Part shown: piece by piece, positions 32,607 through 39,407 of the stretch
Numbering within the stretch: the stretch's first letter is position 1
Layout of the letters: the number at the start of each line of letters is the position of its first letter
Position numbers and translations under genes: made by a program
The notes under the pieces: generated by a model
What the model was told of the DNA's origin: nothing
Database searches by the model: none
Seen by the model: the letters and a program-made list of their open reading frames with translations, nothing else
NCBI GenBank assembly: GCA_030621515.1
Contig: JAUXHN010000014.1
Span: forward strand, 1 to 39,407
Source: Deltaproteobacteria bacterium
GTDB taxonomy: Bacteria; Myxococcota_A; Polyangia; JAAYKL01
DNA length: 39,407 nucleotides
Direction of reading: 5' to 3'

Positions 32607-34385
32607 ATGGACTTCGTCGAGCACACAAGGCGATTGAACCGCGATCTTTACGACGCATGCGACAGGGCAGCTCTCAACAAGCTCGGCCGGTCGATGGATC
32701 GCGCCGGGAGTTTGTCCGTACTGCTCGAGGCAAACGACTCATCCCTCGACCCGTTCCCGGCGGGCCACCTGCGGGATCTCTCAAAAGTGCACCGCGAGTT
32801 CATGCGCTGGAAGGATGCTGCCAAGGAGATGCGTCGGGTGCTCGTGAAGAGCGGGCTGGGTCTTCCGGACGGCATCCTCTCGGAGATCGCCACGCCTCAT
32901 GAACTCGGCGCCCTCGAGCGCACCGCAAGGATGTGCCCTCGCTCCACTCATCCGGATCACGGAAGCTGGTCCTCGGCTGTCAAGGCGCACGTGGAGTTGT
33001 GGAACGCTTGTGTGGAGATCGGACTCTCCATGGGGACCGTCGCGATCACCGTCATCGATCCGGGTCACCCGGACGCGCAGGAGTACGCATCCATCGCGAT
33101 CTCCAGAGTCGACCTCAATGAGCTTCGCGGTTATCAATGGCTCGGCGCGCGCAGGGGCGAGCGCGCGGGAATGATCGGGATCGAACTGGACCTCCCGAAG
33201 AAGGATATCAAACAGCAAGGCGAGGCCCGCTTGTCCCTGTTGGGTCTGTCCTCGCAAAAGAGAGGCGTGGACAGCGTTCTCGAGGAGTTGGTCTGGAACA
33301 ACCTGGAGCCTGTGTTGGTTTCTCTCCTGGATCGAAAGGCTCGGGCCGAGGCGCTGGGCACCGCCGCGTCGGCATACGCGGGCCTTCTGGATACGCCTCC
33401 GCTGGCCTCAAAGGTGCTTGTTGCCGCGCACGTAAGCACCACGACGGCTCCCATCGGGGTAGCGGTCCTCTCCGGCGATGGTGCGCTGATCGCTCAGGAG
33501 GAGATCCTTGCGGGGACGGATGTGACTGCCCGGATCACTTCGATATTGGAAGAACACAGCCCCGACGCCGCCGTTCTCCCGGTAACGGCCAGTGATTCGG
33601 AGCGTTTACGCCTGCTCGAATCTACGCTCGAGCCCTTGCTGAAAGCCAGAATCCTCCCGGCGGCGCTCACCGAAGCGCGTGAGGGCCTCGATCACCCGCC
33701 GATGATCGCCGGCGCGATCGTTATTGGACGCAGGGCGTTGAACCCCGCAGTGGAGTACGGCGCGGTCAACCCCGCCTCTCTGGGACTCGGGGAGTATACA
33801 AGCGATATGGACGATGCGGTGCTCGCCGAGGTGCTCACCGAGACCCGGTTGATCACCCAGTGGGACCGCAAGCGTGGGAAGGGAGCATCCTCGAAGGGCG
33901 CCTTGTCGGGACCCAAGTCGGCGGGCGGGGTACGGTCGATCAAGCAGCTCAACCCACTTGTCAAAACAATCCGCGATCTCAAGCCGGGCATGGTGGTGGA
34001 CGGGATCGTCACCAACCTCACACGCTTCGGCGCCTTCGTGAATATCGGCCTCACAACGGAAGCGATGATCCACGTTTCCCAGCTCTCCGAAGAGTTTGTC
34101 GACGAGCCTTCCCAGGTGGTACGAGTCGGCCAGAACGTGAGCGCCAGGGTGCTCGAGGTCGTACCCGAGAAAAGCAGAATAGCCCTTTCCCTCAAGCCTG
34201 ACCCGGGCCCGATGGATCGCCAGGCTCCGCGCCGGGACACCCACAGGGAAAGACCCGCCGGGCCGGGATCTCCACAGATCGAAAAGTTGGGCGACAACAC
34301 TCAACGGCCAAAGAGATCGGGCAGCTCGGACAAGCCGAGCCGTTCCGCCGCACTGGCCGATCTGGATGCTCTGTTCAAGAAGTAA
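32607..34385 (+). CDS. Shortened Tex-like protein with S1 RNA-binding domain
   Basis: 592 aa against about 770 for normal Tex. The N-terminal half is weakly similar to the helical part of Tex; residues about 270-400 look like a YqgF/RNase H fold (VLVAAHVSTTTAPIGVAVLS) ending in EYGAVNPASLGLGEYTSDM, matching the Tex segment before its helix-hairpin-helix. That helix-hairpin-helix block seems to be missing. An S1 domain follows at about 460-530 (GMVVDGIVTNLTRFGAFVNIG to SRIALSLK), then a basic, disordered tail. Tex/Spt6 proteins bind nucleic acid during transcription. No good ribosome binding site is visible before ATG 32607 because a terminator T run is there. It could be a diverged paralogue. 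Confidence 0.82.
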   Translation: MDFVEHTRRLNRDLYDACDRAALNKLGRSMDRAGSLSVLLEANDSSLDPFPAGHLRDLSKVHREFMRWKDAAKEMRRVLVKSGLGLPDGILSEIATPHELGALERTARMCPRSTHPDHGSWSSAVKAHVELWNACVEIGLSMGTVAITVIDPGHPDAQEYASIAISRVDLNELRGYQWLGARRGERAGMIGIELDLPKKDIKQQGEARLSLLGLSSQKRGVDSVLEELVWNNLEPVLVSLLDRKARAEALGTAASAYAGLLDTPPLASKVLVAAHVSTTTAPIGVAVLSGDGALIAQEEILAGTDVTARITSILEEHSPDAAVLPVTASDSERLRLLESTLEPLLKARILPAALTEAREGLDHPPMIAGAIVIGRRALNPAVEYGAVNPASLGLGEYTSDMDDAVLAEVLTETRLITQWDRKRGKGASSKGALSGPKSAGGVRSIKQLNPLVKTIRDLKPGMVVDGIVTNLTRFGAFVNIGLTTEAMIHVSQLSEEFVDEPSQVVRVGQNVSARVLEVVPEKSRIALSLKPDPGPMDRQAPRRDTHRERPAGPGSPQIEKLGDNTQRPKRSGSSDKPSRSAALADLDALFKK

Positions 34386-34453
34386 TTACCCACATTTTTT
34401 TCGTTTTTGTGAGACAATAAATAGCTGACATGACAGCTTCCCAGGAGTGAATG

Positions 34454-35599
34454 ATGCGATCAGCCAATCCCTTATTTTGTTTCGTCGGAGCTTGCGGGCT
34501 ACTCCTCGTGGTCGGATGCCTGGATCAGGACACCCCATTCGAATCCGATGATGATTCCGTATGCACTGTGGGCGAGGAACAAGAGTGCTACTGCACCGCC
34601 GCGTTGACGGGAACTCAGACCTGCCTCCCGGATGAATCCGGCTGGAGCGATTGCGAATGCGGTTCGGACGCCGACACGGATACTGACACGGATACCGACA
34701 CAGATACCGACACGGATACGGATTGCGACGAACTGACCATGGACATCGATTACGCCACCGTGCGCATGGTTACCCTTCTGGACATGTCCAGTTCCATGCT
34801 GCCCGCCAACTTCGCCATTGCCCGGACGGCCATCACTAACTGGCTCACGGACATGGCGGGGCAACACATCGAGTTCGGGTTCGACACGTTTCCCGAAAAC
34901 CCGCTCGGCTCGTCCGGTTCGTGCGGTGTCAACACCTCTATCCCTTTCGAACCGACGATCGGAACGGAGGCGGGCATCATCAGCTGGCTCGCAAGCACCG
35001 GGGCACCCGACGGATTAACTCCACTGGCGTGCGGCCTGGACAACTTCAACAGCCTCACGTATTCGACCAATCTCCCGGGCGCGGGCATCGACTCGTATCT
35101 CATCGCGATCGTGGACGGACCCGACAACTGCGGATTGGACTGCACCGGCGGGAGCGTCACTAACGCGGAACTGACAACTATTACTGCGGATCTGCTCACC
35201 AACGATATTATGACCTTCGCGATAGGCCTGGGGACGGCTTACTCCCACTCCCAACTGGACGCCATTGCGGCGGCCGGCGGTACGGAGATCACGACACATC
35301 TCCCCTCCACAAACGCCACCGAGCTGGAAGGAGCCCTCAACATTATTGTGAGATCCTCCCTTGGATGTGTCTTCGATCTGCCCGATCCCGCTGCCCAGTC
35401 AAATCCCAATATGATAAACATTTATGTCGATTCTACCGTCATCCCTCAGAACGAAGGCTGCAGCTCCGGTGAGGGATGGCAGTGGGTGGGCACCGCACAC
35501 ACGGCTATTGAGCTGTGCGAGGACACGTGCGACGACGCCATTGTTTCGCTCCCGCCCCCGGTCACGGCGACCAAGGGTTGCCCCACAATAACAATTTGA
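34454..35599 (+). CDS. VWA-domain lipoprotein with Asp-Thr repeat linker
   Basis: 381 aa from ATG 34454, chosen because AGGAG is six bases upstream; the ATG directly before it (34451) is only three away. The lipobox is LLVVGC. A small Cys-rich region (CTVGEEQECYCTAA to CLPDESGWSDCEC) is followed by a run of eight Asp-Thr pairs that should act as an acidic, flexible or calcium-binding linker. The VWA domain (about 100-300) keeps the MIDAS ligands: DMSSS, the TPLACGL threonine and the IVDGPDNCG aspartate. The C-terminus has several further cysteines. Such lipoproteins bind metal-dependent protein or glycan partners at the surface and are common in Myxococcota-like genomes. It stands alone; the next gene converges on it. 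Confidence 0.85.
   Translation: MRSANPLFCFVGACGLLLVVGCLDQDTPFESDDDSVCTVGEEQECYCTAALTGTQTCLPDESGWSDCECGSDADTDTDTDTDTDTDTDTDCDELTMDIDYATVRMVTLLDMSSSMLPANFAIARTAITNWLTDMAGQHIEFGFDTFPENPLGSSGSCGVNTSIPFEPTIGTEAGIISWLASTGAPDGLTPLACGLDNFNSLTYSTNLPGAGIDSYLIAIVDGPDNCGLDCTGGSVTNAELTTITADLLTNDIMTFAIGLGTAYSHSQLDAIAAAGGTEITTHLPSTNATELEGALNIIVRSSLGCVFDLPDPAAQSNPNMINIYVDSTVIPQNEGCSSGEGWQWVGTAHTAIELCEDTCDDAIVSLPPPVTATKGCPTITI
34671..34723 (+). repeat. Short in-frame Asp-Thr tandem repeat
   Basis: GAC/GAT and ACG/ACC/ACT/ACA codons alternate about eight times inside the VWA lipoprotein gene, in units of 6 or 12 bases with third-position differences. The unit length is a multiple of three, so expansion or loss would change linker length without a frameshift. 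Confidence 0.8.
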
Positions 35600-35633
35600 G
35601 CTTTTCGGAAAATTCAGAGCGCCGATCCAGGAA

Positions 35634-37502
35634 CTAGACCAGTCGCAACCCGCCGGCCACCGCATTGACAAGAGACCCGTGCTGGGCCTCGGAGAGCACC
35701 TGGCCGATGGCCGACAGGAACCCGTCGATGTGAATCTCTTCGAGGGCGCCCATGTTGGCAACCTGGAAATACTTGCCGGCGAGCTTGCCCTTGCTCTCGT
35801 ACACGATGAAGCCACGATCCTTGAGACCCAGGTATATCTCCTGGTAGGTCATGCCCTGCGGCACCTTCACCAGGGTGAGGCTGTGGGACGAGCGTTCCTT
35901 GTCGACGAGCAGTTCGAGGCCGAGCGATTCCAGCCCGATCCGGATCCGCTTGTTGAGTCGGAGATAGTGAGCGCGTCGACCCGTGACCCCTGTTTCCAGA
36001 AGCTCGTCAAGGGCGGCGTTCATGGACATCATTGTATTCACCGCCGGGGTGAACGGGGTCTGGCTGCGCTCGTCCATGAATTTCTTGTAGCGCCTCAGAT
36101 CCAGATAGTAACTGCGGGGCCTGTCCTGCGCGACGCTCTTCCAGGTTTGAGCGCGAACGCATACGGACGCCAGCCCGGAGAATGCATGCAGGCACTTGTT
36201 GGCGCTGGTAACGCAAACGTCGATGTTGTCGCGAACCACGTCCAGGTCCTCGGAACCGAGGCTGGAGACCGCGTCCACGATGAAAGTCACATTGCGAGGC
36301 CGCGTGATGTGACCAATCTCGGCCACCGGGTTGAGGACACCGATGGAGGTCTCATGGTGGATCATTCCGACGGCGGCGATGTCCGGTCGCGAATCGAGCA
36401 TCTTCTCGACGCGATCGATGGGGATGGGCGCTCCCCAGGGCACCACTATCTCCTCCACGTCAATGCCGTGGGTCCTGGCGATATCCGCGAGCCGCTCTCC
36501 GAAAGCGCCGTTGCGGATGACGAGGAATGTCTTTTCCCGCGGGGCGAATGTGTTGATGGCCGACTCCATGCCGCCGGTTCCCGACGCGGTGACCACCAGT
36601 ACGTCGTGATCATCATCGGCGCCGAAGACTAGCCTGAGCTTTCGCTGCACCGAATCGAGCAGGTTGGAGAAGATGGGCTCCCGGTGGCACATGTCGCGCG
36701 CGCCGACCGCCGCCTTGACCCTGGAAGTGGTGGTCACGGGCCCGGGGTTCAGGAGCACCGCATGCTCTCCGTGGTAGCAGGTCTCCAGGGTGTCTCCGTG
36801 AAGCTGCAACAACAACTCCGCGTAACGTCTCGCCTGGGGACTGCAGATGCTGAGCCATCTGGCATTTTCCACATCGAGCGTGCGAACGCGGCCTCGACGG
36901 GCCATGGCCCGAAGCGAGTCGATCAGGTTGATCTCAACATCGGGAAGTAATCGTCGGAGTGTCTCGACCAGATGAGCGGAGATCCGGACGATGCCCGGGC
37001 AGACGCCGTCGGAAGACTCGAGGCTCATGCCCATATCCACCACGGAATCGCCGTTCAGTCGGACCTTCAGGCACTCCTCCTCGTCGAAGACCTCATCGAG
37101 TCGTCGATCAACGGCCAGCACCACCGAATCGACCGGAGCGGGCGAGTTGATCAACCTTCGAACCAGGGACGGCGGATACAGGTGGTCCGAGGGTACCAGC
37201 ACCACTTGATCCCGGATCCAGCCGGATGCGGCAATCAGTGAATGGGCATTGCCCAGACGCCAATTCTCGTTGTGGACGATGATTACCTTGATGTCGAGAT
37301 GATAGCTGCCCAGAGCATCCGAGACCCTCTGTGCCTGATAACCCGTTACGACTATCGCTTCCTCGATGCCTGCAGCGTGAAGGGTGCGCAAGTTGCGAAT
37401 GATGAGAGGCAACCCGCCCACATTGACGAGAGCCCGCATGTGGCCGGAACCGTTTACGGCTCGGGGGCTTCTCTCATCTGCAAGCACAATCGCGCGTTTC
37501 AT
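35634..37502 (-). CDS. Nucleotidyltransferase fused to 2-aminoethylphosphonate-pyruvate transaminase (PntC-AepW-like)
   Basis: 622 aa. Residues 1-235 are an NTP-transferase fold (AIVLADE, ALVNVGGLPLIIRNLRTLHAAGI, LVPSDHLYPPSLV). Residues about 245-622 are a class V aminotransferase of the PhnW/AepW type: LLNPGPVTTTSRVKAAVG, FIVDAVSSLGSEDLDV, and the PLP-lysine motif TSANKCLHAFSG, equivalent to SANKC in PhnW. Known PntC-AepW fusions make 2-aminoethylphosphonate and activate it as a CMP derivative for attachment to lipids or glycans. The signature GxGxRL of the nucleotide site is altered (LADERSPRAVNGSGHMRAL), so activity of the N-terminal half needs proof. PEP mutase and phosphonopyruvate decarboxylase genes are not in the window. 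The gene has its own 250-base upstream region. Confidence 0.88.
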   Translation of the reverse strand: MKRAIVLADERSPRAVNGSGHMRALVNVGGLPLIIRNLRTLHAAGIEEAIVVTGYQAQRVSDALGSYHLDIKVIIVHNENWRLGNAHSLIAASGWIRDQVVLVPSDHLYPPSLVRRLINSPAPVDSVVLAVDRRLDEVFDEEECLKVRLNGDSVVDMGMSLESSDGVCPGIVRISAHLVETLRRLLPDVEINLIDSLRAMARRGRVRTLDVENARWLSICSPQARRYAELLLQLHGDTLETCYHGEHAVLLNPGPVTTTSRVKAAVGARDMCHREPIFSNLLDSVQRKLRLVFGADDDHDVLVVTASGTGGMESAINTFAPREKTFLVIRNGAFGERLADIARTHGIDVEEIVVPWGAPIPIDRVEKMLDSRPDIAAVGMIHHETSIGVLNPVAEIGHITRPRNVTFIVDAVSSLGSEDLDVVRDNIDVCVTSANKCLHAFSGLASVCVRAQTWKSVAQDRPRSYYLDLRRYKKFMDERSQTPFTPAVNTMMSMNAALDELLETGVTGRRAHYLRLNKRIRIGLESLGLELLVDKERSSHSLTLVKVPQGMTYQEIYLGLKDRGFIVYESKGKLAGKYFQVANMGALEEIHIDGFLSAIGQVLSEAQHGSLVNAVAGGLRLV

Positions 37503-37752
37503 CTCGTAACGGTCTTTCGTGTCCCTATGAAAGTACTGTTACCGTTCGTCACACTGATGCAATAGAACCACATCCTTACTGTTGCACAAACGCCACAGTA
37601 CCTTCCCGTAAACCAGGGTTGCTATCAGCTAACCACTGGAATTTTCGCTTTTTTTGTCAAAAAAGGCAGCCAATGCTGATCCGCCCAATACTATCATCGG
37701 ATGTATCATTGCAAGAAACAAACCACTGTACAAAAAAATAGAAGAAGTTGGA
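37503..37752. other. Intergenic region with an A/T palindrome and a possible hydrophobic mini-ORF
   Basis: This AT-rich gap separates two minus-strand genes and should contain the promoter of the nucleotidyltransferase-transaminase gene and the end of the rluD transcript. CTTTTTT-TGTC-AAAAAAG (37648-37665) can fold into a 7-bp A/T hairpin. A short minus-strand frame in 37629-37740 encodes a hydrophobic stretch (LYSGLFLAMIHPMIVLGGSALAAFF) but has no ribosome binding site and no clear start, so I do not call it as a gene. Confidence 0.45.
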
Positions 37753-38733
37753 CTATTTTGCGGATCCGGTCGCGCTCGTTCTGAGCGCCGCAAGGGCATC
37801 GAGGAAGGGGGTGGGAGGATCGCTCTGAAAAGAGAGCCTTTGCCCTCCCTCCGGGTGCTCGAACCCGAGAATCTCCGCATGGAGGGCCTGCCCGCGCAAT
37901 GCATTGTGAATCTCCCGCAGAGCTTCGGTCATTCGCCGCGGGCCGTACCATGGATCTCCGAGGACCGGGAAACCGTGATCTGAGCAGTGCACTCGAACCT
38001 GGTGCGTTCGCCCCGTTCGGAGCGTCACGTTGAGCGCAGCCGCTCCGGGAAAACGCTCGACCGTCTTGAAAGAGCTGATCGCCCGTTTGCCCTGTCTCAC
38101 CCTGGTGCTGAACTTCTTTCTGTCGCCGTCCCTGCGACCGATGAGCGTATCCCACCGGCCGGCCGCCGGCGGATCACCGGCCACGAGCACCAGGTACCTG
38201 CGATCCACCGAGTGTACGGAGAACTGTGCCGCCAGATGGGCATGCACGCGCTCGTTCTTTGCCACGACCATCAGTCCGGAGGTGTCCTTGTCCAGCCGGT
38301 GGACTATCCCCGGCCGGAGAGGATCTCCCCCCATGGTGGAGCACGCGAAGAGGAGCCCGTTGACGAGTGTCCCGTCCGGATGCCCCGGCGCGGGATGGAC
38401 CACCAGTCCCCGGGGCTTGTTCACCACGACCAGGGAATTGTCCTCATGGCGAATATCCAGATCCATCTTCTGGGGCAGGGCGGACGACGGCTGTGGCGGC
38501 GGGATCCGGAGCTCCACGGTCTGACCGGCCCTCAGCTTCTTCGCCGGTCGCGAGGGCTCACCGTCCACCAGCGCGAGACCGGTTTCTATTATTTTCTTGA
38601 GCTGCGAACGGGTGGGACCGACCTCCTGCGCGGCGAGATACAGGTCCAGCCGGAGGCCATGATCTTCCTCCTCGACGATCCATCGCCATACATCGAGGAT
38701 CTCTTGTGGTTTGGATTCCGCCCCGTTGGTCAC
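37753..38733 (-). CDS. rluD: 23S rRNA pseudouridine synthase, RluD type
   Basis: 326 aa from GTG 38733, the usual RluD length; it begins five bases after the DUF507 stop, and the 391-aa ORF running back through that gene is rejected. An S4 RNA-binding domain (RLDLYLAAQEVGPTRSQLKKII) is followed by the synthase core with HRLDKDTSGLMVVAKN, which holds the catalytic aspartate, and GRTHQVRVHCSDHGFPVLGD. RluD converts three uridines in helix 69 of 23S rRNA to pseudouridine. It is likely co-transcribed with the DUF507 gene and perhaps the M23 peptidase gene. Confidence 0.93.
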   Translation of the reverse strand: MTNGAESKPQEILDVWRWIVEEEDHGLRLDLYLAAQEVGPTRSQLKKIIETGLALVDGEPSRPAKKLRAGQTVELRIPPPQPSSALPQKMDLDIRHEDNSLVVVNKPRGLVVHPAPGHPDGTLVNGLLFACSTMGGDPLRPGIVHRLDKDTSGLMVVAKNERVHAHLAAQFSVHSVDRRYLVLVAGDPPAAGRWDTLIGRRDGDRKKFSTRVRQGKRAISSFKTVERFPGAAALNVTLRTGRTHQVRVHCSDHGFPVLGDPWYGPRRMTEALREIHNALRGQALHAEILGFEHPEGGQRLSFQSDPPTPFLDALAALRTSATGSAK

Positions 38734-38737
38734 GGAG

Positions 38738-39001
38738 CTACCAGAGCTTGCACTTGATGTGACCCTTGGACTTGACCAGCAGGTCGATGATGGCCCGATC
38801 GTAGTGATTCGATTCGAGGAGCTCCGGCAGAACTCGGGTCTTGAAGAGATCCCTGCCTTCCTGAATCTCCTCCTCGAGCACCTCGTAAAGATTGTCAGCC
38901 TGAAGCCCCTCCAGGATTTTATCTTCATTATAAAGGGACAGGTCCGAGGCGATGGCTCTGGACAGACGACGGGCCGCTTCTTCGTTTTCTATTACACGCA
39001 T
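38738..39001 (-). CDS. DUF507 family protein
   Basis: 87 aa, preceded by a perfect AGGAGG that lies in a small palindrome, CTCCTTAGGAG. The sequence ARRLSRAIASDLSLYNEDKI with a mostly helical, acidic body resembles DUF507 proteins, which occur in Deltaproteobacteria and relatives, often near cell-envelope or translation genes. Function is unknown. It lies between the M23 peptidase and rluD on the same strand and is probably co-transcribed with rluD. Confidence 0.8.
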   Translation of the reverse strand: MRVIENEEAARRLSRAIASDLSLYNEDKILEGLQADNLYEVLEEEIQEGRDLFKTRVLPELLESNHYDRAIIDLLVKSKGHIKCKLW

Positions 39002-39053
39002 TCCAACCTCCTAAGGAGAATCCCGATCAAACTATCACGGCGCTCCGCCAGGG

Positions 39054-39407
39054 TCAATTTGGGGTTGGTTTGGGATTGGCGGCGGAGATTCTCTTTGGAT
39101 CCACCAGGACAGACGACAGGTGGATTGCGGGATCCTCCCGCTCCTTGTTCATCCTGAATTCCAGGTGAAGATGAGAGCCGGATTGCGCCGCGCCGCTGCG
39201 TCCCACGGTGCCGATGATCTCGCCCGCTTCAACCTGGTCCCAGTCCTGCACCGCCAGGGAGCCCATGTGCATGTAGTAGGTGCGAAACCCTCCGCCGTGG
39301 TTTATTGCGACGTAGAGGCCGCCCTTGCCCATGCTCCTGCCGGGAAATGATTGCGCTTCTTTGGGGCTCAGTTTCTTGCTGGCACCGCTCCCGGGAAGAT
39401 CGACTCC
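39054..39407 (-). CDS. M23-family metallopeptidase, C-terminal part (partial)
   Basis: The gene enters from the right edge and its start is not in the window; 117 codons are visible. GVDLPGSG matches the region of the first zinc ligand (HxxGxD type), and SGSHLHLEFRMNK supplies the HxH motif of lysostaphin-like M23 peptidases; LYVAINHGGGFRTYYMHMGSL is the intervening strand region. Such enzymes cut peptidoglycan cross-links or, when degenerate, activate amidases in the periplasm. Whether the full Zn site is intact cannot be judged because the first His lies outside. Confidence 0.88.
   Translation of the reverse strand, partial: GVDLPGSGASKKLSPKEAQSFPGRSMGKGGLYVAINHGGGFRTYYMHMGSLAVQDWDQVEAGEIIGTVGRSGAAQSGSHLHLEFRMNKEREDPAIHLSSVLVDPKRISAANPKPTPN

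Noticed and set aside
34671-34723. Asp-Thr repeat as a CRISPR or phase-variable frameshift tract
   Set aside because: Units are in multiples of three with third-position variation inside a clear CDS; no spacers and no frame change expected.
37629-37904. 91-aa minus-strand ORF near the end of rluD
   Set aside because: Its first half overlaps rluD in another frame; the hydrophobic second half lacks a start codon with a ribosome binding site.

Overview
The window looks like a chromosomal segment of a GC-rich Gram-negative bacterium, most likely of the old Deltaproteobacteria (Myxococcota/Desulfobacterota-like). The hints are an NtrC-type regulator next to a -24/-12 promoter, lipoproteins with acidic Asp/Thr or calcium-binding-like tracts, a DUF507 protein beside an RluD-type pseudouridine synthase, and many alkaline-phosphatase-superfamily 'sulfatase' proteins. 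This placement is inference; there is no rRNA or other phylogenetic marker. I see no tRNA, rRNA, CRISPR array, transposase or phage gene.

Bases 1-7259 (plus strand) hold the end of a sigma-54 activator, a near-consensus sigma-54 promoter (393-409) and a tightly packed redox operon: a small Cys-rich protein, a NuoE-like protein with an extra zinc-ribbon-like tail, a NuoF-GltD fusion, a NuoG/HoxU-like iron-sulfur protein, and a glutamate-synthase-like FMN protein without an amidotransferase domain. Together they should form a soluble NAD(H)/NADP(H)/iron-sulfur flavoenzyme complex, possibly electron-bifurcating. A convergent acetoacetyl-CoA synthetase gene (7256-9211) follows.

Bases 9299-12285 (minus) hold a membrane glycosyltransferase and a lipoprotein of the alkaline-phosphatase superfamily. 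Just upstream lies the 3' tail of a lost MBOAT gene (12341-12376).

Bases 12508-30121 are the most unusual part. They carry two parallel sets of genes that each resemble a Dlt (D-alanylation) system in logic: an adenylate-forming ligase, a small carrier protein, an MBOAT membrane O-acyltransferase and an SGNH/DltD-like membrane-anchored protein. Set A (minus) is an AMP-ligase with an unknown C-terminal domain, an ACP, an MBOAT and an SGNH-like/TPR protein, linked by 4-base overlaps to a sulfotransferase and a VOC protein and followed by a small protein and a PP-loop ATPase. Set B is a radical SAM protein, a fatty acyl-AMP ligase and an ACP on the plus strand, converging on an MBOAT, an SGNH protein and a giant double alkaline-phosphatase-like protein on the minus strand. 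I infer an island that activates acyl groups on carrier proteins and transfers them across the membrane to a surface glycan or lipid, with possible sulfation.

Bases 30167-39407 are more ordinary: a second membrane glycosyltransferase with TPR tail, a small lipoprotein, a shortened Tex-like S1 protein, a VWA lipoprotein with an Asp-Thr repeat, a nucleotidyltransferase fused to a 2-aminoethylphosphonate transaminase (PntC-AepW-like), RluD, DUF507 and the C-terminal part of an M23 peptidase cut by the window edge. The phosphonate fusion fits the theme of decorated cell-surface polymers.
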